A DNA stretch of 64,000 nt from Alphaproteobacteria bacterium (GCA_018823835.1 JAHJHT010000006.1:1-64000); one strand, 5' to 3'. Counted from the first letter of the stretch, positions 26,694 through 35,540 are shown. Translations and numbers: made by a program. Notes: generated by a model not told the origin, from the sequence alone.

Positions 26694-27356
26694 ATGCCCT
26701 TGACCCGGAAAACCCTAGTCGGCCTGGCAGCCCTTGCTGCATTGTCGTTGCCCGGACCGGCCGGCGCCCATCCGCACGTCTTCGCGGAGGCACGGCTGGA
26801 CGTCCTCGTCAACGGTGACGGGACGGTCAAGTCGCTCAGGCACCTGTGGCGCTTCGACGATCTCTTCTCGAGCACGGTTCTGGTCGAGTTCGACCAGAAT
26901 GGCGACCTCAAGCTCGACGATGGCGAACTGAAGGAAGTCTCCGACACGATCTTTGCGTCGCTGGCGGAGTTCAACTACTTCCAGCTCGTGTCGGTCGACG
27001 GCAAGGACGTGGCGATGAATCCGCCGCCGCAGCTCATGGCCAACTACGACAACGACCAGTTGATCGTCATGTTCGAATCCGAGCCGAAGGCGGCGCTTCC
27101 GCTCAGCGGCAAGGTCGATTTCGGCGTCTACGATCCGACCTTCTACACCGCGATCGACTTCACCGAGGACGCCAACATGGCGGTCGCCGACATGCCTGCG
27201 GGCTGCACGCGCACCGTCGTCAGGCCCGATCCCGACGAGGCCATCTCCCAGAACCAGGAAAGCCTCACCGACGCCTTCTTCAGCGACCCCTCCGGCACCG
27301 ACCTCAGCAAGATCTTCGCCACCCGCCTCGAACTCAACTGCCAGGCCCAGGGCTAG
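26694..27356 (+). CDS. DUF1007 periplasmic protein, partner of NicO transporter
   Basis: This 220-residue secreted protein has a signal peptide (LAALAALSLPGPAGA, then mature HPHVFAEARL). The family pairs with NicO-type nickel/cobalt exporters and starts with a His-rich mature end. A clear EF-hand-like loop, DQNGDLKLDDGE, suggests calcium or another divalent metal ion. It ends 6 nt before the NicO gene. The pair probably handles metal in the envelope: binding here and transport by the partner. Confidence 0.85.
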   Translation: MPLTRKTLVGLAALAALSLPGPAGAHPHVFAEARLDVLVNGDGTVKSLRHLWRFDDLFSSTVLVEFDQNGDLKLDDGELKEVSDTIFASLAEFNYFQLVSVDGKDVAMNPPPQLMANYDNDQLIVMFESEPKAALPLSGKVDFGVYDPTFYTAIDFTEDANMAVADMPAGCTRTVVRPDPDEAISQNQESLTDAFFSDPSGTDLSKIFATRLELNCQAQG

Positions 27357-27362
27357 CCTCCC

Positions 27363-28424
27363 GTGAAGAAGACCGCCGTCCGTGTCACCTTCGCCATCAT
27401 TGCGGTCGCCTATGTCGCATCGCATTTCCTCGGCCACGCCCACGCGGCAAGCTCGCTGGGCATCGGCAACAATGATGCGATCACAACGTCTACCGGTCCC
27501 TTTGCCCACTGGATGCAGTGGATCAACGTCAGGCAGCAGGAATTCTACCGCTCGCTGACTGACGCCTTGAAGGCGATGCGCGACGACAACGGCAGACTGT
27601 GGCTTATTGTCGGCCTGTCCTTCGCCTACGGCATTTTCCATGCCGCAGGCCCCGGCCACGGCAAGGCGGTGATCTCTTCCTACATGCTCGCCAACGAGGT
27701 CGCGCTCCGGCGCGGCATCATGCTTTCCTTCGTCTCCGCCTTCCTGCAGGCGCTGACGGCAATCATCGTCATGGCTCTGGCTTTTTTCGTGCTGCGCGGC
27801 ACCTCGGTATCGATGACCGATGCCACCGGCTTTCTCGAACTCGCCAGCTTCGCCATGATCACGCTGTTCGGCGCCTGGCTGCTGTGGCGCAAGGCCGGAC
27901 CGCTGGTCCTGGGGCTCTTGGGCATTGGCCCGGGCCACAGCCTGTCGGCTGCGCACGCCCATGCCGCCCCTTCGCACGGCCATGACCACCATGGTCACCA
28001 CGGCCACGCGCACGACCATCATCCCCACGGCCATGCGGCGGGTGAGGTCTGCGACAGCTGCGGCCACAGCCACGCTCCGGACCCGGCCCTGCTGTCGGGC
28101 GACCGCTTCAGCTGGAAGACAGCCTGGTCGGCGGTCACCGCCGTCGGGCTGCGCCCCTGCTCCGGCGCGCTGATCGTGCTGAGCTTCGCCTTCCTGAACG
28201 GCCTCTGGGCCGGTGGCGTCCTGTCGGTCTTCGCCATGGCCCTCGGCACCGCGATCACGGTTTCGACGCTCGCCACCCTTGCCGTCACCGCCAAGAACTG
28301 GGCCGTTGCCTATGCCGGTGATGGACGTGCCGGCAACCGCGTGCACACCGTCATCGAGATCGCCGGCGCGGCCTTCGTCTTCCTGCTGGGTCTGCTGCTG
28401 CTGACGGCAAGCCTCAGCGCGTAG
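27363..28424 (+). CDS. NicO-family nickel/cobalt exporter
   Basis: This 353-residue membrane protein has about six helices and the family motifs FAYGIFHAAGPGHGKAVISS and GLRPCSGALIVLSF. Between them lies a cytosolic loop (about 198-245) packed with His (HGHDHHGHHGHAHDHHPHGH) and a CDSCGH motif, a metal chelating segment. Related RcnA-type proteins export nickel and cobalt. The GTG start at 27363 follows the DUF1007 stop by 6 nt, so the two are one operon. Confidence 0.9.
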   Translation: MKKTAVRVTFAIIAVAYVASHFLGHAHAASSLGIGNNDAITTSTGPFAHWMQWINVRQQEFYRSLTDALKAMRDDNGRLWLIVGLSFAYGIFHAAGPGHGKAVISSYMLANEVALRRGIMLSFVSAFLQALTAIIVMALAFFVLRGTSVSMTDATGFLELASFAMITLFGAWLLWRKAGPLVLGLLGIGPGHSLSAAHAHAAPSHGHDHHGHHGHAHDHHPHGHAAGEVCDSCGHSHAPDPALLSGDRFSWKTAWSAVTAVGLRPCSGALIVLSFAFLNGLWAGGVLSVFAMALGTAITVSTLATLAVTAKNWAVAYAGDGRAGNRVHTVIEIAGAAFVFLLGLLLLTASLSA

Positions 28425-28428
28425 CGTC

Positions 28429-28647
28429 TCAGCCGTCGTTCCGGTCGTCGCGTCGCTTCTGGCTCCTGCCGCGCAGCCAGAAGACCAGGAAGAATGCCGC
28501 GACAAAAACCACCGCGACGACGCCTGCCGCTACGGTGGAAAGGTTGCCGACGGCGATCATGATCGTCGGCAGGAAATAGGCGCCAAAGCCGAAGACGGCG
28601 AGCAGAACTGCCGCGGCAATCGCCGAACTGCGGTTTTCCGGGGTCAT
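28429..28647 (-). CDS. Small two-helix membrane protein
   Basis: The 72 residues have two hydrophobic segments (AIAAAVLLAVFGFGAYFLP and VAAGVVAVVFVAAFFLVFWL) and a very basic tail (RGRSQKRRDDRNDG) that should face the cytosol. The ATG at 28647 has GAGGGCGG upstream. It lies 13 nt after the SDR gene on the same strand and converges with nicO 4 nt away. I do not recognise a function. Confidence 0.6.
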   Translation of the reverse strand: MTPENRSSAIAAAVLLAVFGFGAYFLPTIMIAVGNLSTVAAGVVAVVFVAAFFLVFWLRGRSQKRRDDRNDG

Positions 28648-28660
28648 TGCAAAACCGCCC

Positions 28661-29419
28661 TCACAGCGAAAAGCCGCCATCGACGCTCATCACGGTACCC
28701 GTCGTAAAGGCCGCCTCGTCCGAGGCCAGGTAGACCACGATCGGCGCGATCTCTGCCGCGCTGGCGATGCGGCCCGTCGGCTGCCGCTGCACGAACATCT
28801 CGAGCGCCTTGTCCTTGCTGCCCCATTCCTTGCCGAGCGTCTCGACGCGGTCCTCCCAGGAGGGCGAGCGGAAGGTGCCCGGAGCCACCGCGTTGCAGCG
28901 CAGGCCATCGCGGATGAAGTCGGCAGCCACAGCCTTGGTCAGCCCGATCACCGCCGCCTTGCTGGCGCCGTAGGCATAGCGGTTGGCGATGCCGCGGATC
29001 GACGATGCGCCCGATGCGATGTTGACGATGGAACTCGTCCCGCCGCTCGCCTTGGCCCGCTCCAGCATGCCGGGCAGGAATGCCCTGATCGTCCGGTGCA
29101 TGGACTTCACGTTGAGGTCGAAGGAAAAATCCCAGTCCTTCTCGCTCGTCGTCAGCACCGTGCCGTGATGCACGTAGCCGGCGACGTTGACGAGGATGTC
29201 GACCGCCCCGACCTTCGCCGCATAGGCCTCGACGGCCTTGGTCGACAGCACGTCGAGCTTTGCCTTTTTCGCCTTCGCCAGACCCTCGAGCTTGTCGCGC
29301 GACACGTCGGACGCGTAGACGGTGGCGCCCTCGGCCACCAGGCATTCGGCGATTGCGCGCCCGATGCCCTGCCCCGCCGCCGTCACCACGGCGATCTTGC
29401 CCTTCAACCTGCCTGCCAT
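28661..29419 (-). CDS. Short-chain dehydrogenase/reductase (DHRS6/hydroxybutyrate-type)
   Basis: This 252-residue classical SDR has the cofactor motif TAAGQGIGRAIAE, an Asp (YASDVSRDKL) that suggests NAD preference, NVAGYVHHG, a catalytic Ser (NIASGASSI) and YGASK. The pattern SSIRGIANRYAYGASKAAVI and the C-terminus resemble DHRS6-like cyclic 3-hydroxy acid or 3-hydroxybutyrate dehydrogenases. The exact substrate is open. The small membrane protein gene follows on the same strand. Confidence 0.85.
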   Translation of the reverse strand: MAGRLKGKIAVVTAAGQGIGRAIAECLVAEGATVYASDVSRDKLEGLAKAKKAKLDVLSTKAVEAYAAKVGAVDILVNVAGYVHHGTVLTTSEKDWDFSFDLNVKSMHRTIRAFLPGMLERAKASGGTSSIVNIASGASSIRGIANRYAYGASKAAVIGLTKAVAADFIRDGLRCNAVAPGTFRSPSWEDRVETLGKEWGSKDKALEMFVQRQPTGRIASAAEIAPIVVYLASDEAAFTTGTVMSVDGGFSL

Positions 29420-29465
29420 TCCGTCTCCCCCCGAAAATCCCTGATATGCCGGCCGCCAGCGCGGC

Positions 29466-30446
29466 CTAATGATGCTCGTGTTCCGGCTTCGCGTCCGCGC
29501 AGGCGCCGAATTCCGGCTCTACCGTCGCGTGTTCGATGCCGTGGCTCTCGGCCAGCCGCCGCTTGATCGACCGCACCGCCGCGTCGGCGTCGGCGCCTTC
29601 GACCAGGCAGGCATGCAGCGTTGCCATGTTCTTCGTCCCGTCCATGGACCAGACGTGCATGTGGTGCACTTCGCGCACCGTCGTTACATGCGCTTCGAGA
29701 TCGCGCGCAATGCCGTCGCGGTCGAGGCTCGCCGGCACGCCCTCGAGCAGCAGATGGCCCGCCTCGCGCGTCAGCGCCCAGGCGCTGCGGAACAGCAGCA
29801 GCGCGACGAGGCCCGACAGCAACGGGTCGATCAGCACCCATCCCGTCGTGATGATGACGATCGCCGCCACGATCGCGGCCACCGAACCGAGCAGGTCGCC
29901 CAGCACGTGCAGGATCGCGCCGCGCATGTTGAGGTTCTCGCGGTCGCCGCCATGCAGCACGAAGAACGCCGCGATGTTGACGCCGAGCCCCACCGCGGCG
30001 ATCACCATCATCGGCCCCCCGAGCACCGGCGACGGTTCGTTGATCCGGTGAAAGGCCTCGACCACGATCCAGAGGCCGATGGCAAAGACGGCGATGCCGT
30101 TGGTGTAGGCGACCAGCGTCTTCAGCCGGTCGAAGCCATAGGTCAGGCGCGAGGTCGCAGCCCGCCCGGCGAGATGGAACGCGTACCAGGCGAGCATCAG
30201 CGACACCGAATCGGTCAGCATGTGGCCGGCATCGGCCAGCAGCGCCAGCGATCCGGTCAGCAGGCCGCCGGCCGCTTCCGCGAACATGAAGCCGCCGGTC
30301 AGGACCGCGGCAATCAGCACGCGCTTTTTGTCTGTCGATCCATGACTGTGGCCTGCATGGCCGTGGCCGGCATGGTTGTGACCATGTCCGCCATGATCGG
30401 AAGAAGCTGCCAACTCGACCTCGCTTGTAACGAAATAACCTTTCAC
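29466..30446 (-). CDS. Cation diffusion facilitator (zinc-type exporter)
   Basis: This 326-residue CDF antiporter has a His-rich N-terminus (HGGHGHNHAGHGHAGHSHGS), six membrane helices with the metal-site motifs LLADAGHMLTDSVSL and ILHVLGDLLGSVAAIV (H/D pairs), and a cytosolic ferredoxin-like domain (about 225-326) with VHHMHVWSMDG. The motifs fit zinc export (ZitB/CzcD type). The GTG start at 30446 overlaps the stop of the upstream acetyltransferase (GTGA). Confidence 0.9.
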   Translation of the reverse strand: MKGYFVTSEVELAASSDHGGHGHNHAGHGHAGHSHGSTDKKRVLIAAVLTGGFMFAEAAGGLLTGSLALLADAGHMLTDSVSLMLAWYAFHLAGRAATSRLTYGFDRLKTLVAYTNGIAVFAIGLWIVVEAFHRINEPSPVLGGPMMVIAAVGLGVNIAAFFVLHGGDRENLNMRGAILHVLGDLLGSVAAIVAAIVIITTGWVLIDPLLSGLVALLLFRSAWALTREAGHLLLEGVPASLDRDGIARDLEAHVTTVREVHHMHVWSMDGTKNMATLHACLVEGADADAAVRSIKRRLAESHGIEHATVEPEFGACADAKPEHEHH

Positions 30447-31126
30447 GCCAAAGACTTACGAAAGTCCTCCAGGCGCCTCTTCTGGTTTCCGTCACTATCA
30501 AAATTGCTCGGGTCGAGCCAGCCCTCATATGCTTTTCGCAGCGCCGGCCACTCGCTGTCGATGATCGAATACCATGCCGTATCGCGGTTCTCGCCCTTCG
30601 CGACCATGTGCTGGCGAAAAATCCCCTCGAACGTGAAGCCGAAGCGGTCCGCCGCGCGCTTGGAAGGCTCGTTGCGGTTGTGACACTTCCACTCGTAGCG
30701 CCGGTAGCCGAGTTCGTCGAAAACGTAGCGCGCGAAAAGGAACTGCGCCTCCGTCGCGGCCGGTCTGCGCGCCATCGCCGCGCCCCAATGGATGCTGCCA
30801 ATCTCGATCACGCCATGCGCCGGCTCGATGCGCATCAGCGTCTGTCGCCCGGCGATCTGTCCGCTAGCCTTGTCGATGATGGCGAAGAACAGCGGATCTT
30901 CGCCGGCCTCGACTTTCTCGAGCCACGCGTCGAATGCCGCACGGCTTTCCGGGCGGCTTTCGAACAACCAGCGGAAACGCTCCTCTGCGTCCGCCGCGGT
31001 GGCCACGGCGTAGAGCCCGTCGCCATGCCGCTCGGCGCTCAGCGGCTCAAGCCGCACATGGCTGCCTTCCAGAACTTTGCGTTCCGGCCGCGGCCTGACC
31101 TGCCAGTTTTTGAGGTCCTCGCTCAC
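30443..31126 (-). CDS. RimJ/RimL-type GNAT acetyltransferase
   Basis: The 227 residues match the GNAT group that acetylates protein N-termini or small amines: HVRLEPLSAERHGDGLY, SGQIAGRQTLMRIEPAHGVI, EIGSIHWGAAMARRPAATEA, YKWHN-like YEWKCHNRN and FTFEGIFRQHMV. GTG 31126 (with GGAG about 10 nt upstream) is preferred because the upstream ATG adds a non-conserved tail. It is the first gene of a two-gene unit with the CDF transporter and divergent from the aminotransferase. Confidence 0.85.
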   Translation of the reverse strand: MSEDLKNWQVRPRPERKVLEGSHVRLEPLSAERHGDGLYAVATAADAEERFRWLFESRPESRAAFDAWLEKVEAGEDPLFFAIIDKASGQIAGRQTLMRIEPAHGVIEIGSIHWGAAMARRPAATEAQFLFARYVFDELGYRRYEWKCHNRNEPSKRAADRFGFTFEGIFRQHMVAKGENRDTAWYSIIDSEWPALRKAYEGWLDPSNFDSDGNQKRRLEDFRKSLA

Positions 31127-31209
31127 GACCCGACTCCAGTGCAATTGACTTTGTGCCCGCAGGCTCACAGAAACACGCACCCGCTCTTAGCACCAGATGG
31201 GGAGGAAAA

Positions 31210-32418
31210 ATGCTCCAAACGATTGCCGCCTTCGACCGGCTCGGCGAAGAAAACGCCTTTGCCGTGCTGGCCCGCGCCACGGCCCTGCAACAGCAGGGCA
31301 AGGACATCATCAATCTCGGCATCGGCCAGCCCGACTTCAAGACGCCGCCGCACATCGTCGAGGCCGCGATCAAGGCCCTGCGTGACGGCCATCACGGCTA
31401 CACGCCGGCCAACGGCCTGCTCGCCACCCGCGAGGCCGTGGTGCGCCGCACGCTGACCACCACAGGCGTCGAGGTCTCGCCCGACTCGGTCATGATCATG
31501 CCCGGCGGCAAGCCGACGATGTTTGCCGCGATCCTGATGTTCGGCGAGCCGGGTGCCGAGATACTCTACCCCGACCCGGGCTTCCCCATCTATCGTTCGA
31601 TGATCGAGTTCACCGGTGCGGCCCCCATCCCCGTGCCGATGCGCGAGGCCAACGGCTTCGCCTTCTCCGCCGAGGAGACGCTGTCGCTGATCACGCCGAA
31701 GACCAGGCTCCTGATTCTCAACTCGCCGGCCAACCCGACCGGCGGTGTCACGCCGCGCGCCGAGATCGAGAAGCTGGTTGCCGGGCTGGCGGCGCACCCG
31801 CATGTCGCCATCATGTCCGACGAGATCTACGACGTGATGACCTATGACGGCGAGACCGCCTGCTCGCTGCTGCAGTTTCCAGAAATCCGCGAACGGCTGA
31901 TCGTGCTCAACGGCTGGTCGAAGACCTGGGCGATGACCGGCTGGCGCATGGGCTGGTCGATCTGGCCGAACGGCGAAGCCGGCAATCACCTTTACGACAA
32001 GGTGCGCAAGCTCGCCGTCAATTGCTGGTCCTGCGTCAACGCGCCGAGCCAGTTCGCCGGCATCGCGGCCATCGACGGCCCGCAGGACGAGGTCGCGACG
32101 ATGATGAAGGCGTTCGACCGCCGCCGCCAGGTCGTCGTGGAGGGACTGAACGCCCTGCCCGGCGTCTCATGCATCACGCCGAAGGGTGCCTTCTACGCCT
32201 TTCCCAACATCTCGGCGACCGGCTGGAAGGCCAAGAAGCTGGCCTCGGCCCTGCTTGAGGAGGCCGGCGTCGCGCTGATCGGCGGGCCCGATTTCGGCAT
32301 TCTCGGCGAAGGCTATATCCGGCTGTCCTACGCCAATTCAGAGGAGAATATCCTGCGCGCGCTGGAGCGAATCGAGGCTTTCCTCGCCCGCTCGCAGAAC
32401 CACACCGGCGAGGCCTGA
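31210..32418 (+). CDS. Class I/II PLP-dependent aminotransferase
   Basis: This 402-residue fold type I aminotransferase has INLGIGQPDFKTPPHI, the substrate/cofactor motif NSPANPTGG, MSDEIYD and the PLP lysine (about residue 238) in NGWSKTWAMTGWRMGW. It resembles the aspartate/tyrosine/alanine aminotransferase subgroup Ib. The amino donor cannot be decided from sequence. The ATG at 31210 follows GGAGGAA. It is convergent with the LysE exporter gene. Confidence 0.9.
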   Translation: MLQTIAAFDRLGEENAFAVLARATALQQQGKDIINLGIGQPDFKTPPHIVEAAIKALRDGHHGYTPANGLLATREAVVRRTLTTTGVEVSPDSVMIMPGGKPTMFAAILMFGEPGAEILYPDPGFPIYRSMIEFTGAAPIPVPMREANGFAFSAEETLSLITPKTRLLILNSPANPTGGVTPRAEIEKLVAGLAAHPHVAIMSDEIYDVMTYDGETACSLLQFPEIRERLIVLNGWSKTWAMTGWRMGWSIWPNGEAGNHLYDKVRKLAVNCWSCVNAPSQFAGIAAIDGPQDEVATMMKAFDRRRQVVVEGLNALPGVSCITPKGAFYAFPNISATGWKAKKLASALLEEAGVALIGGPDFGILGEGYIRLSYANSEENILRALERIEAFLARSQNHTGEA

Positions 32419-32424
32419 GCGGGC

Positions 32425-33054
32425 CTAGAGCCGGGTCGTCGCCAGCTTGAAACCGGCGAACAGGAAGAAGCAGCCGAGCCCGCTCTCGATGTAGCGCCGG
32501 GCGCGGCCATAGGCGTTGCGCGCCGGGGCGGAGGACAACAGCACGGCATAGGCGCCATGGCCGACGAACGAATTGAGAAAGACAACGGCGACGAACAGCA
32601 GCACCACCGGCAGCGGCGCGTCGCCGACGCCGCCGAGGCTGGCGATCGCCAGCCAGAACATGATCGCCTTGGGATTGGAGACCTGCAGCGCGAAGCCGGC
32701 CAGCCCGGTCCGCCAGGCGCTTTCGCGCCCGACCGGTTCGACCAGGATCTTTGAGGCCGAGGCGGCGTTGCGGAAGGCCTTGAAGGCGAGCCAGGCGAGA
32801 TAGGCCGCGCCCAGCCATCGCAGCACCGTCATCAGTTCGGCAACCTGCGCCAGGATGGCGGTCAGCCCGATGATTGTCGCCACCGACAGCACGATCGACC
32901 CGCAGGCAACCCCGAAGGCGGTGACCAGCGACGGCAGCCGGCCGCGGCTTGTCGCCACGCCGAGGATCAGCGCCACGCTCGGCCCCGGCGACATGATCCC
33001 CACCGCCTGGATCGACCAGGCCAGCACCAGCTGCGGCAGATAGTCGGAAAACAT
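32425..33054 (-). CDS. LysE/RhtB-family amino-acid exporter
   Basis: The 209 residues have five to six membrane helices and family motifs: GIMSPGPSVALILGVATSRG near the N-terminus and LQVSNPKAIMFWLAI in the middle. The family exports amino acids or homoserine lactone-type compounds. The ATG at 33054 gives the standard short N-terminus. A perfect 14-bp palindrome lies about 100 nt upstream. Confidence 0.9.
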   Translation of the reverse strand: MFSDYLPQLVLAWSIQAVGIMSPGPSVALILGVATSRGRLPSLVTAFGVACGSIVLSVATIIGLTAILAQVAELMTVLRWLGAAYLAWLAFKAFRNAASASKILVEPVGRESAWRTGLAGFALQVSNPKAIMFWLAIASLGGVGDAPLPVVLLFVAVVFLNSFVGHGAYAVLLSSAPARNAYGRARRYIESGLGCFFLFAGFKLATTRL

Positions 33055-33152
33055 GGTCGTCTCGCTCCTTGACCGTCGCCCCGGTGACGTCGGCACACGT
33101 CGCTGTTAGCACGAACATCCTGCCAGCATCATGGCAGTAGCTTCGTGGTCGG

Positions 33153-33166
33153 CAGACAATTGTCTG
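33153..33166. promoter_or_regulatory. 14-bp palindrome upstream of the LysE exporter
   Basis: CAGACAATTGTCTG is a perfect palindrome lying 98 nt upstream of the exporter start. LysE-type genes are often under a LysR- or Lrp-type activator, so this could be its operator. No such regulator gene is adjacent. Confidence 0.35.
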
Positions 33167-33220
33167 GCATACAAGCACAACGCTGAAAGCGTCTTGCCGG
33201 CGGGGCAGGTTTGACTATTG

Positions 33221-33246
33221 ATCACCTCTGGAAAGACAGAGGTGAT
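33221..33246 (+). promoter_or_regulatory. Perfect hairpin that hides the YCII gene's ribosome binding site
   Basis: ATCACCTCTG (33221-33230) pairs perfectly over 10 bp with CAGAGGTGAT (33237-33246) around a GAAAGA loop. The 3' arm holds an 8-nt SD, GAGGTGAT, placed 5 nt before the ATG. The 5' arm reads like the 3' end of 16S rRNA (ATCACCTC). If transcribed, the SD would be fully paired, so translation should be controlled or the site is also a DNA operator. Confidence 0.6.
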
Positions 33247-33251
33247 TTTCC

Positions 33252-33623
33252 ATGCACTACGCAATACTGGCGTATCATGTCGAGGGCGCCATTACGGCCA
33301 TGACGCCCGAGGAGGATGCAGCCCTCATGGTGGAACTGCGCAAGATCGACCGCCGGCTGACCGAGGAGGGCATGCTCGGGCCGGCGGCGCGGCTCGATTT
33401 CACCCGGTCCGCCTGTACCCTGCGCGACGGGCTGGTCATCGACGGCCCCTTTGCCGAAACTAAGGAACAGCTTCTCGGCCTTTACCTCGTCGACTGTGCC
33501 ACCCGCGACGATGCAATCCAGGCCGCCCGCGACCTTGCCCGCGTCAATCCCACTGCCGTCTACGAAATCCGCCCGATCGTGCTCTACCTGCCGGGCGCGC
33601 CCCTTTCTGCTTCGGCCGACTAG
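33252..33623 (+). CDS. YCII-related (DGPF-type) domain protein
   Basis: The 123 residues form a YCII/DGPF-like domain: HYAILAYHVEGAI, a central LVIDGPFAETKEQLLGLYLV and a C-terminal YEIRPIVLY. Related proteins are dimeric alpha/beta barrels, and some are encoded with sigma factors or dioxygenases. The role is unknown. The gene is monocistronic by spacing. The start has an unusually long SD buried in a hairpin. Confidence 0.85.
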   Translation: MHYAILAYHVEGAITAMTPEEDAALMVELRKIDRRLTEEGMLGPAARLDFTRSACTLRDGLVIDGPFAETKEQLLGLYLVDCATRDDAIQAARDLARVNPTAVYEIRPIVLYLPGAPLSASAD

Positions 33624-33778
33624 CTGCAGTCCGTAATCGGTCGATTTGGCTGGACCGCGTGGCTTCGGCCAAGCCGTCCATTTCTATCGCCCGATCCCAC
33701 GCTCAGGTTGGCAGCCGCGGGTGTCGGCACTAGATAGGCCGTGCAAGCGAAACCGCCCTCTCCCGAAAAGGACCAGCC

Positions 33779-34609
33779 ATGACCGACACGATCGCGCTCA
33801 ACGACGGCAACTCGATCCCTCAGCTCGGCCTGGGCGTCTGGCAGGTCGATGCTGCCGAGACGGCGCAGGTCGTCGGATGGGCCATCGAGGCCGGCTACCG
33901 GTCCATCGACACAGCCGAGGGCTACAGGAACGAAGAAGGCGTCGGCGAGGCGATCCGAAGCGCTAGCGTGCCAAGGAGCGAGCTGCACATCACCTCCAAG
34001 CTGCGCAACGGCGCGCACAAGCGCGACAGGGCGCTGCGCGAATTCGACGCCACGATGCAGAAACTCGGGCTGGAACAGCTCGACCTGTTCCTGATCCACT
34101 GGCCGATGCCCAAGCGCGACGACTATGTCGAGGCCTGGAAGACGCTCATCGAACTCAGGGACGCCGGCCGCATCCGCTCCATCGGCGTGTCGAACTTCAA
34201 CCAGGATCATCTCGAGCGCATCATCGGCGAAACCGGCGTGACGCCCGTGGTCAACCAGATCGAGCTGCATCCGCGCTTCCAGCAGCGCGACAAGCGCGAA
34301 TTCCACGCCAGCCACGGCATCGCCATTGAAAGCTGGAGCCCGCTCGGCAGCGGCCGCCTGCTCGACGACCCGACCCTCGGCGCAATCGCAGTCAGGCACG
34401 GCAAGTCGATCGCGCAGACCATCATCCGCTGGCACCTCCAGCAGGAACTGATCGTCATCCCGAAATCGGCAAACCGCGACCGCATCGCCGCCAATTTCGA
34501 TGTCTTCGACTTCGAGCTCGACGCCGAAGACCTCGGGGAGATCGCCGCGATGGATTCAAGGGACGGCCGGACCGGCTCCGATCCGGCCAGAGCGGATTTC
34601 GAATTCTGA
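33779..34609 (+). CDS. Aldo-keto reductase (2,5-diketo-gluconate reductase type)
   Basis: This 276-residue (beta/alpha)8 AKR has the full catalytic tetrad: Asp44 and Tyr49 (SIDTAEGY), Lys74 (HITSKL) and His107 (LFLIHWP). The NADPH-binding end VIPKSANRDRIAANFDVFDF is present. It fits the DkgA/DkgB group that reduces diketogluconate, methylglyoxal or other aldehydes. The downstream SDR gene converges with it, only 9 nt away. Confidence 0.92.
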   Translation: MTDTIALNDGNSIPQLGLGVWQVDAAETAQVVGWAIEAGYRSIDTAEGYRNEEGVGEAIRSASVPRSELHITSKLRNGAHKRDRALREFDATMQKLGLEQLDLFLIHWPMPKRDDYVEAWKTLIELRDAGRIRSIGVSNFNQDHLERIIGETGVTPVVNQIELHPRFQQRDKREFHASHGIAIESWSPLGSGRLLDDPTLGAIAVRHGKSIAQTIIRWHLQQELIVIPKSANRDRIAANFDVFDFELDAEDLGEIAAMDSRDGRTGSDPARADFEF

Positions 34610-34618
34610 GGACCGGGC

Positions 34619-35383
34619 CTAGCCTCGGCCGACAAACGGCATCTTGGTCGCCATCACGGTCATGAACAGCACATTGGTATCGAGAGGCTGGCCGGCCATG
34701 TAGGTCACCGCCTCGGCCACCCGCTGCACGTCCATCACCGGCTCGATGGCCGTCGTCAGATTGGCCTGCGGCACGCCCTTCGTCATGGCGGCCGCCATGT
34801 CGGTCAGCGCGTTGCCGATGTCGATCTGGCCGCAGGCAATGTCGTAGGGCCTCCCGTCGAGCGCCAGCGTCTTGGTCAGGCCGGTGATGGCGTGCTTGGT
34901 CGCAGTATAGGGCACCGAGCCCGGCCGAGGCGCATGGGCCGAGATCGAACCGTTGTTGATGATGCGGCCGCCCATCGGCTGCTGCTTGCGCATCGCGGCA
35001 AACGCGCCGCGCGCGACGAGGAAAGAGCCTGTCAGGTTAACGTTGACGACCTCGGTCCACACCTCGACCGGCACTTCGTCGATGGTCGCGGCCTTGAAGC
35101 CCATGCCGGCATTGTTGAACAGCAGGTCGACACGACCGAACACCTTGTCGATTTCGGCATAGAGGGCGTCGACCTCGGCGGGCTTGGTCACGTCGCAGGC
35201 GATGGCAAGTCCCGTGGCACCGGCGGTAGCGGATTTCTGCGCTTCGGCGACCGCCTCATCGAGCAGGTTCTTGCGTCGGCCCACGAACACGGTGTTCCAG
35301 CCCGCGGCGAGAAGCGCGCTCGCGCTCGCCTTGCCGATGCCCGTGCCTGCGCCGGTTACGATTGCAGTCTTGCCGCTGGCCAT
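34619..35383 (-). CDS. Short-chain dehydrogenase/reductase
   Basis: The 254 residues form a classical SDR: TGAGTGIGKASASALL, NNAGMGF, a Ser in NNGSISAHAPRPGS and YTATKHAITGLTK with the catalytic Tyr and Lys. An Arg-Arg-Lys stretch after beta-2 (FVGRRKNLL) suggests NADP(H). The substrate is unknown. The upstream region contains a consensus CtrA box (35541-35556) about 160 nt before the start. Confidence 0.87.
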   Translation of the reverse strand: MASGKTAIVTGAGTGIGKASASALLAAGWNTVFVGRRKNLLDEAVAEAQKSATAGATGLAIACDVTKPAEVDALYAEIDKVFGRVDLLFNNAGMGFKAATIDEVPVEVWTEVVNVNLTGSFLVARGAFAAMRKQQPMGGRIINNGSISAHAPRPGSVPYTATKHAITGLTKTLALDGRPYDIACGQIDIGNALTDMAAAMTKGVPQANLTTAIEPVMDVQRVAEAVTYMAGQPLDTNVLFMTVMATKMPFVGRG

Positions 35384-35540
35384 GAACTAGCTCCTCCCGT
35401 TAAGAAGCCACGCTTCGCAAATGACGATGGAGATGGCAAGGCTCGACAAAAAGGGCGGCCATTGGCGACCGCCCCTGATCTGGACCGTGCTTGGGAGGAG
35501 GAAAGCCGATCCGACTGATGAAAATGATGCGCCCGAAGGG

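Noticed and set aside
27960-28080. His-codon-rich stretch as a DNA repeat or CRISPR-like array
   Set aside because: It encodes the metal-binding loop of the NicO exporter. There are no regular repeats and spacers.
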